Origin: Eledone cirrhosa
Taxonomy: Eukaryota > Mollusca > Cephalopoda > Octopoda > Eledonidae
DNA: 64,000 bases
Assembly (NCBI GenBank): GCA_964016885.1
Contig: OZ024744.1
Location: 24,474,798-24,538,797, forward strand
Direction: 5' to 3'
Each line of letters begins with the position of its first letter. Position 1 is the first letter of the stretch. Shown here in pieces: positions 28,101 to 42,698 of this stretch. The position numbers were made by a program, and so were the translations under genes. A model generated the notes under the pieces. That model searched no databases, was not told the DNA's origin, and worked only from the letters and a program-made list of their open reading frames with translations.

Positions 28101-30808
28101 TTTAACAACAGTTGAATATTAAGATAAGACTCTTATAACAACAGTTGATTCTTAAGAAATTACTCGTTTTTACAACAGTTGAATCTTAAGAACTGATTCG
28201 TTTCAACAACAGTTGAATCTTAAGAACTGACTTGTTTTAACAACAGTTTAATCTAAGAACTGACTCGTTTTAACAACAGTTGCATTTTAAGATAAAACTG
28301 GTTCTTACAACAGTTGAATCTGAAGAACTGACTCGTTTTCACAACAGTTGAATCATAAGAACTGATTCGTTTTAACAACAGTTGAATCTGAAGAACTGAC
28401 TCGTTTTAACAACAGTTGAATCTGAAGAACTGACTCGTTTTATCAACTGTTGAATCTTAAGATAAAACTCGTTTAACAACTGTTGAATCTTAAGAACTGG
28501 CTCGTTTTTACAACACTTGTATCTTATGATAAAACTCGTTTTAACAACAGTTGATCCTTAAGAACTGACTCGTTTTAACAATAGTTGAATCTTAAAGTAA
28601 AACTCGTTTTAACAACAGTCGAATCTTAAGAACTGTCTCGTTTTAATAACAGTTGAATCTGAAGAACTGACTCGTTTTAACAACAGTTGAATCTGAACAT
28701 AAAAATCGTTTTAACAACAGTTGAATTTTAAGAACTGACTAGTTTTAACAACACTTGTAACTTATGATAAAAGTCGTTTTACCTACAGTTGAATCTTATG
28801 ATAAAACTCGTTTTAACAACAGTTGCATTTTAAGTTCAAACTGGTTTTAACAACAGTTGAATCTTTAGAACAGTCTCGTTTTAATAACAGTTGAATCTTA
28901 AAATAAACTGGTTTTAACACCAGTTGAATCTTAAGAACTGACTCGTTTTAATAACACTTTAATCTTATGATAAAACTCGTTTTAACACCAGTTGAATCTT
29001 AAGAACTTACTCGTTTTAACAACAGTTGAATCTTAAGAGAAAATTCGTTTTAACAACAGCTAAATCTTAAGAACTGACTCGTTTTAACAACAGTTGAATC
29101 TTATGATAACACTCGTGTTAACAACAGTTGCATTTTAAGTTAAAACTGGTTTTAACAACAGTTGAATGTTAAGAACTGACTCGTTTTAACAACAGTTGAA
29201 TCTTAAGAGAAAATTCGTTTTAACAACAGCTGAATCTTAAGAACTGACTCTTTTTAACAACAGTTGAATCTCATGATAAAACTCGTTTAACAGTTGCATT
29301 TTAAGAGAAAACTGGTTTTAACAACAGTTGAATCTTAAGAACTGACTCGTTTTAATAACACTTTAATCTTATGATAAAACTCGTTTTAACAAGAGTTGAA
29401 TCTTAAGAACTGACTCGTTTTAACAACAGTTGAATTTTAATATAAAACTTGTTTTAACAACTTTTGAGTATTAAGATAAGACTCGTTATAACAACAGTTG
29501 ATTCTTAAGAAATTACTCGTTTTTACAACAGTTGAATCTTAAGATAAAACTCGTTATAACAACAGTTGATTCTTAAGAAATTACTCCTTTTTACAACAGT
29601 TGAATCTTAAGATAAATCTCGCTTTAAGAACAGTTTAATGTTAAGAACTGACTTGTTTTAACAACAGTTGAATCTTAAGAACTGATTCGTTTTAACAACA
29701 GTTGCATTTTAAGATAAAACTGGTTTTTTCAACAGTTGAATCTGAAGAACTGACTCGTTTTCACAACAGTTGAATCTGAAGAACTGACTCGTTTTAACAA
29801 CAGTTGAATCTGAAGAACTGACTCGTTTTATCAACAGTTGAATCTGAAGATAAACTCGTTTTAACAACAGTTGAATCTTAAGAACTCACTCGTTTTAACA
29901 ACACTTGTATCTTATGATAAAACTGGTTTTAACAACAGTTGAAACTTATGATAAAACTCGTTTTAATAACAGTTGCATTTTAAGATAAAACTGGTTTTAA
30001 CAACAGTTGAATCTGAAGAACTGACTCGTTTGAACAACAGTTGAATCTTAAGAACTGACTCGTTTTAACAACAGTTGATTCTTAAAATAAAACTATTTTT
30101 AACAACAGTTGAATCTTAAAATAAATCTGGTTTTAATAACAGTTGAATCTTAAGAACTGACTCGTTTTAAGAACACTTTATTCGCATGATAAAACTCGAT
30201 ATAACAACAGTTGATTCTTAAGAAATTACTCGTTTTAACAATAGTTGAATCTTAAGATAAAACTCGTTTTAACAACAGTTGAATCTTTAGAACTGAATCG
30301 TTTTAATAACAGTTGAATCTTAAAATAAAACTCGTTTTAACAACAGTTGAATCTTAAGAACTGTCTCGTGTTAACAACAGTTGAATCTTAAGATAAAATC
30401 TGTTTTAACAACAGTTGAAAGTTAAGAACTGACTCGTTTTAACAACAGTTGAATCTTAAAATAAAAATGGTTATAACAACAGTTGAATCTTAAAAACTGA
30501 CTCATCTTAACAACAGTTGAATCTTAAGAACTGATTCGTGTTAACAACAGATGAATCTTTAGAACAGTCTCATTTTAATAACAGTTGAATCTTAAAATAA
30601 ACTGGTTTTAACACCAGTTGAATGTTAAGAACTGACTCGTTTTAATAACACTTTAATCTTAAGATAAAACTCGTTTTAACACCAGTTGAATCTTAAGAAC
30701 TTACTCGTTTTAACAACAGTTGAATCTTAAGAGAAAATTCGTTTTAACAACAGCTAAATCTTAAGAACTGACTCGTTTTAACAACAGTTGAATCTTAAGA
30801 ACTGACTT
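25188..30808 (+). repeat. Higher-order unit R2, copy 2 (5,621 bp)
   Basis: This is the right member of the 5,621-bp pair. It differs from copy 1 at only a few bases: C at 26358 for T at 20737, G at 26478 for A at 20857 (a CG/CA change), and CCTGAAG near 25580 for TCTGAAG. The breakpoint lies within a shared GTTTTAACAACAG, meaning two monomers were joined in register. From about 26072 it is also the first copy of the 4,500-bp unit. Confidence 0.85.
26072..30571 (+). repeat. Higher-order unit R3, copy 1 (4,500 bp)
   Basis: This is the first full copy of a 4,500-bp unit (about 132 monomers). Sequence 4,500 bp downstream matches base for base apart from isolated changes: ATGATAAAACCC at 26161 against AAGATAAAACTC at 30661, GTTTAATC near 28249 against GTTGAATC, and AATAACGG near 27264 against AACAACGG. 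The left limit is placed where CAGTTGAATC/TCTCG here becomes CAGATGAATC/TCTCA upstream of copy 2, so it is accurate to a few tens of bases. Confidence 0.85.
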
Positions 30809-33800
30809 GTTTTAACAACAGTTGAATCTAAGAACTGACTCGTTTTAACAACAGTTACATTTTAAGATAAAACTGGTTCTTACAACAGTTGAATCTTAAG
30901 AATTGACTCGTTTTAACAACAGTTGAATCTGAAGAACTGACTCGTTTTATCAACAGTTGAATCTGATGATAAAACTCGTTTTAACAACAGTTGAATCTCA
31001 AGAACTGACTCGTTTTAACAAAACATGTAACTTATGATAAAACTCGTTTTAACAACAGTTGAGTCTTAAGAAATGACTCGTTTTAACAAGAGTTGAATCT
31101 TTAGAACTGAATCGTTTTAATAACACTTTAATCTTAAGATAAAACTCGTTTTAACAACAGTCGAAACGTATGATAAAACTCGTTTTAACAACAGTTGCAT
31201 TTTAAGATAAAACTCGTTTTAACAACAGTTGAATCTTAAGAACTGACTCTTTTTAATAACACTTTAATCTTATGATAAAACTCGTTTTAACAACAGTTGA
31301 ATCTTAAGAACTGACTCGTTATAACAACAGTTGAATTTTAAGATAAAACTCGTTTTAACAACAGTTGAATCTTAAGAAATGACTCGTTTTAACAACACAT
31401 GTAACTTATGATAAAAGTCGTTTTAACAACAGTTGAACCTTAAGAACTGACTCGTTTTTACGACAGTTGAATTTTAAGAGAAAATTCGTTTTAACAACAG
31501 TCGAATCTTAAGAACTGTCTGGTTTTAACAACAGTTGAATCTTATGATAAAACTCGATTTAACAACAGTTGCATTTTAAGATAAAACTAGTTTTAACAAC
31601 AGTTGAATCTTAAGAACTGACTCGCTTTAACAACAGTTGAATCTGAAGAACTGACTCGTTTTAACAACAGTTGAATCTTAAGATAAAACTCGTTTTAACA
31701 ACAGTTGAATCTTAAGAACTGACTCATTTTAACAACAGTTGAATCTTAAGAACTGATTCGTTTTAACAACGGTTGAATCTTAACTTAAAACTCGTCTTAA
31801 CAATAGTTGAATCTTAAGAACTGGCTCGTTTTTACAACACTTGTATCTTATGATAAAACTCGTTTTAAAAAGAGTTGAATCATAAGAACTGATTCGTTTT
31901 AACAACAGTTGAGTCTGAAGAACTGACACGTTTTAACAACAGTTGAATCTGAAGAACTGACTCGTTTTATCAACTGTTGAATCTTAAGATAAAACTCGTT
32001 TTAACAACTGTTGAATCTTAAGAACTGGCTCGTTTTTACAACACTTGTATCTTATGATAAAACTCGTTTTAACAACAGTTGATCCTTAAGAACTGACTCG
32101 TTTTAACAACAGTTGAATCTTAAAGTAAACTCGTTTTAACAACAGTCGAATCTTAAGAACTGTCTCGTTTTAACAACAGTTGAATCTGAAGAACTGACTC
32201 GTTTTAACAACAGTTGAATCTGAACATAAAACTCGTTTTAACAACAGTTGAATCTTAAGAACTGACTCGTTTTAACAACACTTGTGACTTATGATAAAAC
32301 TCGTTTTACCAACAGTTGAATCTTATGATAAAACTCGTTTTAACAACAGTTGCATTTTAAGATCAAACAACAGTTGAATCTTAAGAACTGACTCGTTTTA
32401 ACAACAGTTGAATCTTAAGAGAAAATTCGTTTTAACAACAGCTAAATCTTAAGAACTGACTCGTTTTAACAACAGTTGAATCTTATGATAACACTCGTGT
32501 TAACAACAGTTGCATTTTAAGTTAAAACTGGTTTTAACAACAGTTGAATCTTAAGAACTGACTCGTTTTAACAACAGTTGAATCTTAAGATAAAACTCGT
32601 TTTAACAACAGTTGAATATTAAGATAAGACTCTTATAACAACAGTTGATTCTTAAGAAATTACTCGTTTTTACAACAGTTGAATCTTAAGAACTGATTCG
32701 TTTCAACAACAGTTGAATCTTAAGAACTGACTTGTTTTAACAACAGTTGAATCTAAGAACTGACTCGTTTTAACAACAGTTGCATTTTAAGATAAAACTG
32801 GTTCTTACAACAGTTGAATCTGAAGAACTGACTCGTTTTCACAACAGTTGAATCATAAGAACTGATTCGTTTTAACAACAGTTGAATCTGAAGAACTGAC
32901 TCGTTTTAACAACAGTTGAATCTGAAGAACTGACTCGTTTTATCAACTGTTGAATCTTAAGATAAAACTCGTTTAACAACTGTTGAATCTTAAGAACTGG
33001 CTCGTTTTTACAACACTTGTATCTTATGATAAAACTCGTTTTAACAACAGTTGATCCTTAAGAACTGACTCGTTTTAACAATAGTTGAATCTTAAAGTAA
33101 AACTCGTTTTAACAACAGTCGAATCTTAAGAACTGTCTCGTTTTAATAACAGTTGAATCTGAAGAACTGACTCGTTTTAACAACAGTTGAATCTGAACAT
33201 AAAAATCGTTTTAACAACAGTTGAATTTTAAGAACTGACTAGTTTTAACAACACTTGTAACTTATGATAAAAGTCGTTTTACCTACAGTTGAATCTTATG
33301 ATAAAACTCGTTTTAACAACAGTTGCATTTTAAGTTCAAACTGGTTTTAACAACAGTTGAATCTTTAGAACAGTCTCGTTTTAATAACAGTTGAATCTTA
33401 AAATAAACTGGTTTTAACACCAGTTGAATCTTAAGAACTGACTCGTTTTAATAACACTTTAATCTTATGATAAAACTCGTTTTAACACCAGTTGAATCTT
33501 AAGAACTTACTCGTTTTAACAACAGTTGAATCTTAAGAGAAAATTCGTTTTAACAACAGCTAAATCTTAAGAACTGACTCGTTTTAACAACAGTTGAATC
33601 TTATGATAACACTCGTGTTAACAACAGTTGCATTTTAAGTTAAAACTGGTTTTAACAACAGTTGAATGTTAAGAACTGACTCGTTTTAACAACAGTTGAA
33701 TCTTAAGAGAAAATTCGTTTTAACAACAGCTGAATCTTAAGAACTGACTCTTTTTAACAACAGTTGAATCTCATGATAAAACTCGTTTAACAGTTGCATT

Positions 33801-36398
33801 TTAAGAGAAAACTGGTTTTAACAACAGTTGAATCTTAAGAACTGACTCGTTTTAATAACACTTTAATCTTATGATAAAACTCGTTTTAACAAGAGTTGAA
33901 TCTTAAGAACTGACTCGTTTTAACAACAGTTGAATTTTAATATAAAACTTGTTTTAACAACTTTTGAGTATTAAGATAAGACTCGTTATAACAACAGTTG
34001 ATTCTTAAGAAATTACTCGTTTTTACAACAGTTGAATCTTAAGATAAAACTCGTTATAACAACAGTTGATTCTTAAGAAATTACTCCTTTTTACAACAGT
34101 TGAATCTTAAGATAAATCTCGCTTTAAGAACAGTTTAATGTTAAGAACTGACTTGTTTTAACAACAGTTGAATCTTAAGAACTGATTCGTTTTAACAACA
34201 GTTGCATTTTAAGATAAAACTGGTTTTTTCAACAGTTGAATCTGAAGAACTGACTCGTTTTCACAACAGTTGAATCTGAAGAACTGACTCGTTTTAACAA
34301 CAGTTGAATCTGAAGAACTGACTCGTTTTATCAACAGTTGAATCTGAAGATAAACTCGTTTTAACAACAGTTGAATCTTAAGAACTCACTCGTTTTAACA
34401 ACACTTGTATCTTATGATAAAACTGGTTTTAACAACAGTTGAAACTTATGATAAAACTCGTTTTAATAACAGTTGCATTTTAAGATAAAACTGGTTTTAA
34501 CAACAGTTGAATCTGAAGAACTGACTCGTTTGAACAACAGTTGAATCTTAAGAACTGACTCGTTTTAACAACAGTTGATTCTTAAAATAAAACTATTTTT
34601 AACAACAGTTGAATCTTAAAATAAATCTGGTTTTAATAACAGTTGAATCTTAAGAACTGACTCGTTTTAAGAACACTTTATTCGCATGATAAAACTCGAT
34701 ATAACAACAGTTGATTCTTAAGAAATTACTCGTTTTAACAATAGTTGAATCTTAAGATAAAACTCGTTTTAAAAACAGTTGAATCTTTAGAACTGAATCG
34801 TTTTAATAACAGTTGAATCTTAAAATAAAACTCGTTTTAACAACAGTTGAATCTTAAGAACTGTCTCGTGTTAACAACAGTTGAATCTTAAGATAAAATC
34901 TGTTTTAACAACAGTTGAAAGTTAAGAACTGACTCGTTTTAACAACAGTTGAATCTTAAAATAAAAATGGTTATAACAACAGTTGAATCTTAAGAACTGA
35001 CTCATCTTAACAACAGTTGAATCTTAAGAACTGATTCGTGTTAACAACAGATGAATCTTTAGAACAGTCTCATTTTAATAACAGTTGAATCTTAAAATAA
35101 ACTGGTTTTAACACCAGTTGAATGTTAAGAACTGACTCGTTTTAATAACACTTTAATCTTATGATAAAACTCGTTTTAACACCAGTTGAATCTTAAGAAC
35201 TTACTCGTTTTAACAACAGTTGAATCTTAAGAGAAAATTCGTTTTAACAACAGCTAAATCTTAAGAACTGACTCGTTTTAACAACAGTTGAATCTTAAGA
35301 ACTGACTTGTTTTAACAACAGTTGAATCTAAGAACTGACTCGTTTTAACAACAGTTACATTTTAAGATAAAACTGGTTCTTACAACAGTTGAATCTTAAG
35401 AATTGACTCGTTTTAACAACAGTTGAATCTGAAGAACTGACTCGTTTTATCAACAGTTGAATCTGATGATAAAACTCGTTTTAACAACAGTTGAATCTCA
35501 AGAACTGACTCGTTTTAACAAAACATGTAACTTATGATAAAACTCGTTTTAACAACAGTTGAGTCTTAAGAAATGACTCGTTTTAACAAGAGTTGAATCT
35601 TTAGAACTGAATCGTTTTAATAACACTTTAATCTTAAGATAAAACTCGTTTTAACAACAGTCGAAACGTATGATAAAACTCGTTTTAACAACAGTTGCAT
35701 TTTAAGATAAAACTCGTTTTAACAACAGTTGAATCTTAAGAACTGACTCGTTAGAACAACAGTTGAATTTTAAGATAAAACTCGTTTTAACAACAGTTGA
35801 ATCTTAAGAAATGACTCGTTTTAACAACACATGTAACTTATGATAAAAGTCGTTTTAACAACAGTTGAACCTTAAGAACTGACTCGTTTTTACGACAGTT
35901 GAATTTTAAGAGAAAATTCGTTTTAACAACAGTCGAATTTTAAGAACTGTCTGGTTTTAACAACAGTTGAATCTTATGATAAAACTCGATTTAACAACAG
36001 TTGCATTTTAAGATAAAACTAGTTTTAACAACAGTTGAATCTTAAGAACTGACTCGCTTTAACAACAGTTGAATCTGAAGAACTGACTCGTTTTAACAAC
36101 AGTTGAATCTTAAGATAAAACTCGTTTTAACAACAGTTGAATCTTAAAAACTGACTCATTTTAACAACAGTTGAATCTTAAGAACTGATTCGTTTTAACA
36201 ACGGTTGAATCTTAACTTAAAACTCGTCTTAACAATAGTTGAATCTTAAGAACTGGCTCGTTTTTACAACACTTGTATCTTATGATAAAACTCGTTTTAA
36301 AAAGAGTTGAATCATAAGAACTGATTCGTTTTAACAACAGTTGAGTCTGAAGAACTGACACGTTTTAACAACAGTTGAATCTGAAGAACTGACTCGTT
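30031..36398 (+). repeat. Segmental duplication R4, left copy (6,368 bp)
   Basis: This is the left copy of a clean tandem duplication. The TGAACAACAG landmark at 30031 restarts at 36399, and after the second copy (from 42699) the sequence resumes as it would have continued without the duplication, with GTTTTATCAACTGTTG. All three junctions are preceded by the same CTGAAGAACTGACTCGTTT, so the exchange was in monomer register. It includes R3 copy 2 and a partial third copy (35072-36398). That third copy lacks 68 bp (two monomers) near 35749, leaving a distinctive CTCGTTAGAACAACAG. Confidence 0.85.
30572..35071 (+). repeat. Higher-order unit R3, copy 2 (4,500 bp)
   Basis: This is the second copy of the 4,500-bp unit, directly adjoining the first. 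The marker ATGAATCTTTAGAACAG begins at 30551 and recurs at 35051, exactly 4,500 bp on. Near its end, GTTTTAAAAACAGTTG around 34768 replaces AACAACAG of copy 1. The same private change is seen 6,300 bp later near 41068, showing that the later unit was copied from this one. Most of this unit lies inside the 6,368-bp duplication described separately. Confidence 0.85.
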
Positions 36399-39300
36399 TG
36401 AACAACAGTTGAATCTTAAGAACTGACTCGTTTTAACAACAGTTGATTCTTAAAATAAAACTATTTTTAACAACAGTTGAATCTTAAAATAAATCTGGTT
36501 TTAATAACAGTTGAATCTTAAGAACTGACTCGTTTTAAGAACACTTTATTCGCATGATAAAACTCGATATAACAACAGTTGATTCTTAAGAAATTACTCG
36601 TTTTAACAATAGTTGAATCTTAAGATAAAACTCGTTTTAACAACAGTTGAATCTTTAGAACTGAATCGTTTTAATAACAGTTGAATCTTAAAATAAAACT
36701 CGTTTTAACAACAGTTGAATCTTAAGAACTGTCTCGTGTTAACAACAGTTGAATCTTAAGATAAAATCTGTTTTAACAACAGTTGAAAGTTAAGAACTGA
36801 CTCGTTTTAACAACAGTTGAATCTTAAAATAAAAATGGTTATAACAACAGTTGAATCTTAAAAACTGACTCATCTTAACAACAGTTGAATCTTAAGAACT
36901 GATTCGTGTTAACAACAGATGAATCTTTAGAACAGTCTCATTTTAATAACAGTTGAATCTTAAAATAAACTGGTTTTAACACCAGTTGAATGTTAAGAAC
37001 TGACTCGTTTTAATAACACTTTAATCTTATGATAAAACTCGTTTTAACACCAGTTGAATCTTAAGAACTTACTCGTTTTAACAACAGTTGAATCTTAAGA
37101 GAAAATTCGTTTTAACAACAGCTAAATCTTAAGAACTGACTCGTTTTAACAACAGTTGAATCTTAAGAACTGACTTGTTTTAACAACAGTTGAATCTAAG
37201 AACTGACTCGTTTTAACAACAGTTACATTTTAAGATAAAACTGGTTCTTACAACAGTTGAATCTTAAGAATTGACTCGTTTTAACAACAGTTGAATCTGA
37301 AGAACTGACTCGTTTTATCAACAGTTGAATCTGATGATAAAACTCGTTTTAACAACAGTTGAATCTCAAGAACTGACTCGTTTTAACAAAACATGTAACT
37401 TATGATAAAACTCGTTTTAACAACAGTTGAGTCTTAAGAAATGACTCGTTTTAACAAGAGTTGAATCTTTAGAACTGAATCGTTTTAATAACACTTTAAT
37501 CTTAAGATAAAACTCGTTTTAACAACAGTCGAAACGTATGATAAAACTCGTTTTAACAACAGTTGCATTTTAAGATAAAACTCGTTTTAACAACAGTTGA
37601 ATCTTAAGAACTGACTCTTTTTAATAACACTTTAATCTTATGATAAAACTCGTTTTAACAACAGTTGAATCTTAAGAACTGACTCGTTATAACAACAGTT
37701 GAATTTTAAGATAAAACTCGTTTTAACAACAGTTGAATCTTAAGAAATGACTCGTTTTAACAACACATGTAACTTATGATAAAAGTCGTTTTAACAACAG
37801 TTGAACCTTAAGAACTGACTCGTTTTTACGACAGTTGAATTTTAAGAGAAAATTCGTTTTAACAACAGTCGAATCTTAAGAACTGTCTGGTTTTAACAAC
37901 AGTTGAATCTTATGATAAAACTCGATTTAACAACAGTTGCATTTTAAGATAAAACTAGTTTTAACAACAGTTGAATCTTAAGAACTGACTCGCTTTAACA
38001 ACAGTTGAATCTGAAGAACTGACTCGTTTTAACAACAGTTGAATCTTAAGATAAAACTCGTTTTAACAACAGTTGAATCTTAAGAACTGACTCATTTTAA
38101 CAACAGTTGAATCTTAAGAACTGATTCGTTTTAACAACGGTTGAATCTTAACTTAAAACTCGTCTTAACAATAGTTGAATCTTAAGAACTGGCTCGTTTT
38201 TACAACACTTGTATCTTATGATAAAACTCGTTTTAAAAAGAGTTGAATCATAAGAACTGATTCGTTTTAACAACAGTTGAGTCTGAAGAACTGACACGTT
38301 TTAACAACAGTTGAATCTGAAGAACTGACTCGTTTTATCAACTGTTGAATCTTAAGATAAAACTCGTTTTAACAACTGTTGAATCTTAAGAACTGGCTCG
38401 TTTTTACAACACTTGTATCTTATGATAAAACTCGTTTTAACAACAGTTGATCCTTAAGAACTGACTCGTTTTAACAACAGTTGAATCTTAAAGTAAACTC
38501 GTTTTAACAACAGTCGAATCTTAAGAACTGTCTCGTTTTAACAACAGTTGAATCTTAAGAACTGACTCGTTTTAACAACACTTGTGACTTATGATAAAAC
38601 TCGTTTTACCAACAGTTGAATCTTATGATAAAACTCGTTTTAACAACAGTTGCATTTTAAGATCAAACAACAGTTGAATCTTAAGAACTGACTCGTTTTA
38701 ACAACAGTTGAATCTTAAGAGAAAATTCGTTTTAACAACAGCTAAATCTTAAGAACTGACTCGTTTTAACAACAGTTGAATCTTATGATAACACTCGTGT
38801 TAACAACAGTTGCATTTTAAGTTAAAACTGGTTTTAACAACAGTTGAATCTTAAGAACTGACTCGTTTTAACAACAGTTGAATCTTAAGATAAAACTCGT
38901 TTTAACAACAGTTGAATATTAAGATAAGACTCTTATAACAACAGTTGATTCTTAAGAAATTACTCGTTTTTACAACAGTTGAATCTTAAGAACTGATTCG
39001 TTTCAACAACAGTTGAATCTTAAGAACTGACTTGTTTTAACAACAGTTGAATCTAAGAACTGACTCGTTTTAACAACAGTTGCATTTTAAGATAAAACTG
39101 GTTCTTACAACAGTTGAATCTGAAGAACTGACTCGTTTTCACAACAGTTGAATCATAAGAACTGATTCGTTTTAACAACAGTTGAATCTGAAGAACTGAC
39201 TCGTTTTAACAACAGTTGAATCTGAAGAACTGACTCGTTTTATCAACTGTTGAATCTTAAGATAAAACTCGTTTAACAACTGTTGAATCTTAAGAACTGG

Positions 39301-42300
39301 CTCGTTTTTACAACACTTGTATCTTATGATAAAACTCGTTTTAACAACAGTTGATCCTTAAGAACTGACTCGTTTTAACAATAGTTGAATCTTAAAGTAA
39401 AACTCGTTTTAACAACAGTCGAATCTTAAGAACTGTCTCGTTTTAATAACAGTTGAATCTGAAGAACTGACTCGTTTTAACAACAGTTGAATCTGAACAT
39501 AAAAATCGTTTTAACAACAGTTGAATTTTAAGAACTGACTAGTTTTAACAACACTTGTAACTTATGATAAAAGTCGTTTTACCTACAGTTGAATCTTATG
39601 ATAAAACTCGTTTTAACAACAGTTGCATTTTAAGTTCAAACTGGTTTTAACAACAGTTGAATCTTTAGAACAGTCTCGTTTTAATAACAGTTGAATCTTA
39701 AAATAAACTGGTTTTAACACCAGTTGAATCTTAAGAACTGACTCGTTTTAATAACACTTTAATCTTATGATAAAACTCGTTTTAACACCAGTTGAATCTT
39801 AAGAACTTACTCGTTTTAACAACAGTTGAATCTTAAGAGAAAATTCGTTTTAACAACAGCTAAATCTTAAGAACTGACTCGTTTTAACAACAGTTGAATC
39901 TTATGATAACACTCGTGTTAACAACAGTTGCATTTTAAGTTAAAACTGGTTTTAACAACAGTTGAATGTTAAGAACTGACTCGTTTTAACAACAGTTGAA
40001 TCTTAAGAGAAAATTCGTTTTAACAACAGCTGAATCTTAAGAACTGACTCTTTTTAACAACAGTTGAATCTCATGATAAAACTCGTTTAACAGTTGCATT
40101 TTAAGAGAAAACTGGTTTTAACAACAGTTGAATCTTAAGAACTGACTCGTTTTAATAACACTTTAATCTTATGATAAAACTCGTTTTAACAAGAGTTGAA
40201 TCTTAAGAACTGACTCGTTTTAACAACAGTTGAATTTTAATATAAAACTTGTTTTAACAACTTTTGAGTATTAAGATAAGACTCGTTATAACAACAGTTG
40301 ATTCTTAAGAAATTACTCGTTTTTACAACAGTTGAATCTTAAGATAAAACTCGTTATAACAACAGTTGATTCTTAAGAAATTACTCCTTTTTACAACAGT
40401 TGAATCTTAAGATAAATCTCGCTTTAAGAACAGTTTAATGTTAAGAACTGACTTGTTTTAACAACAGTTGAATCTTAAGAACTGATTCGTTTTAACAACA
40501 GTTGCATTTTAAGATAAAACTGGTTTTTTCAACAGTTGAATCTGAAGAACTGACTCGTTTTCACAACAGTTGAATCTGAAGAACTGACTCGTTTTAACAA
40601 CAGTTGAATCTGAAGAACTGACTCGTTTTATCAACAGTTGAATCTGAAGATAAACTCGTTTTAACAACAGTTGAATCTTAAGAACTCACTCGTTTTAACA
40701 ACACTTGTATCTTATGATAAAACTGGTTTTAACAACAGTTGAAACTTATGATAAAACTCGTTTTAATAACAGTTGCATTTTAAGATAAAACTGGTTTTAA
40801 CAACAGTTGAATCTGAAGAACTGACTCGTTTGAACAACAGTTGAATCTTAAGAACTGACTCGTTTTAACAACAGTTGATTCTTAAAATAAAACTATTTTT
40901 AACAACAGTTGAATCTTAAAATAAATCTGGTTTTAATAACAGTTGAATCTTAAGAACTGACTCGTTTTAAGAACACTTTATTCGCATGATAAAACTCGAT
41001 ATAACAACAGTTGATTCTTAAGAAATTACTCGTTTTAACAATAGTTGAATCTTAAGATAAAACTCGTTTTAAAAACAGTTGAATCTTTAGAACTGAATCG
41101 TTTTAATAACAGTTGAATCTTAAAATAAAACTCGTTTTAACAACAGTTGAATCTTAAGAACTGTCTCGTGTTAACAACAGTTGAATCTTAAGATAAAATC
41201 TGTTTTAACAACAGTTGAAAGTTAAGAACTGACTCGTTTTAACAACAGTTGAATCTTAAAATAAAAATGGTTATAACAACAGTTGAATCTTAAGAACTGA
41301 CTCATCTTAACAACAGTTGAATCTTAAGAACTGATTCGTGTTAACAACAGATGAATCTTTAGAACAGTCTCATTTTAATAACAGTTGAATCTTAAAATAA
41401 ACTGGTTTTAACACCAGTTGAATGTTAAGAACTGACTCGTTTTAATAACACTTTAATCTTATGATAAAACTCGTTTTAACACCAGTTGAATCTTAAGAAC
41501 TTACTCGTTTTAACAACAGTTGAATCTTAAGAGAAAATTCGTTTTAACAACAGCTAAATCTTAAGAACTGACTCGTTTTAACAACAGTTGAATCTTAAGA
41601 ACTGACTTGTTTTAACAACAGTTGAATCTAAGAACTGACTCGTTTTAACAACAGTTACATTTTAAGATAAAACTGGTTCTTACAACAGTTGAATCTTAAG
41701 AATTGACTCGTTTTAACAACAGTTGAATCTGAAGAACTGACTCGTTTTATCAACAGTTGAATCTGATGATAAAACTCGTTTTAACAACAGTTGAATCTCA
41801 AGAACTGACTCGTTTTAACAAAACATGTAACTTGTGATAAAACTCGTTTTAACAACAGTTGAGTCTTAAGAAATGACTCGTTTTAACAAGAGTTGAATCT
41901 TTAGAACTGAATCGTTTTAATAACACTTTAATCTTAAGATAAAACTCGTTTTAACAACAGTCGAAACGTATGATAAAACTCGTTTTAACAACAGTTGCAT
42001 TTTAAGATAAAACTCGTTTTAACAACAGTTGAATCTTAAGAACTGACTCGTTAGAACAACAGTTGAATTTTAAGATAAAACTCGTTTTAACAACAGTTGA
42101 ATCTTAAGAAATGACTCGTTTTAACAACACATGTAACTTATGATAAAAGTCGTTTTAACAACAGTTGAACCTTAAGAACTGACTCGTTTTTACGACAGTT
42201 GAATTTTAAGAGAAAATTCGTTTTAACAACAGTCGAATTTTAAGAACTGTCTGGTTTTAACAACAGTTGAATCTTATGATAAAACTCGATTTAACAACAG

Positions 42301-42698
42301 TTGCATTTTAAGATAAAACTAGTTTTAACAACAGTTGAATCTTAAGAACTGACTCGCTTTAACAACAGTTGAATCTGAAGAACTGACTCGTTTTAACAAC
42401 AGTTGAATCTTAAGATAAAACTCGTTTTAACAACAGTTGAATCTTAAAAACTGACTCATTTTAACAACAGTTGAATCTTAAGAACTGATTCGTTTTAACA
42501 ACGGTTGAATCTTAACTTAAAACTCGTCTTAACAATAGTTGAATCTTAAGAACTGGCTCGTTTTTACAACACTTGTATCTTATGATAAAACTCGTTTTAA
42601 AAAGAGTTGAATCATAAGAACTGATTCGTTTTAACAACAGTTGAGTCTGAAGAACTGACACGTTTTAACAACAGTTGAATCTGAAGAACTGACTCGTT
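36399..42698 (+). repeat. Segmental duplication R4, right copy (6,300 bp)
   Basis: This is the second copy of the 6,368-bp segment. It is 68 bp shorter because two monomers are missing near 38541, where the GAACATAAAACTCG monomer and its neighbour are absent. The offset from the left copy is 6,368 bp before that point (marker 30551 to 36919) and 6,300 after it (35051 to 41351). It keeps the CTCGTTAGAACAACAG deletion scar at about 42048. It also has a private change, CTTGTGATAAAAC at about 41831 instead of CTTATGATAAAAC. Confidence 0.85.
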
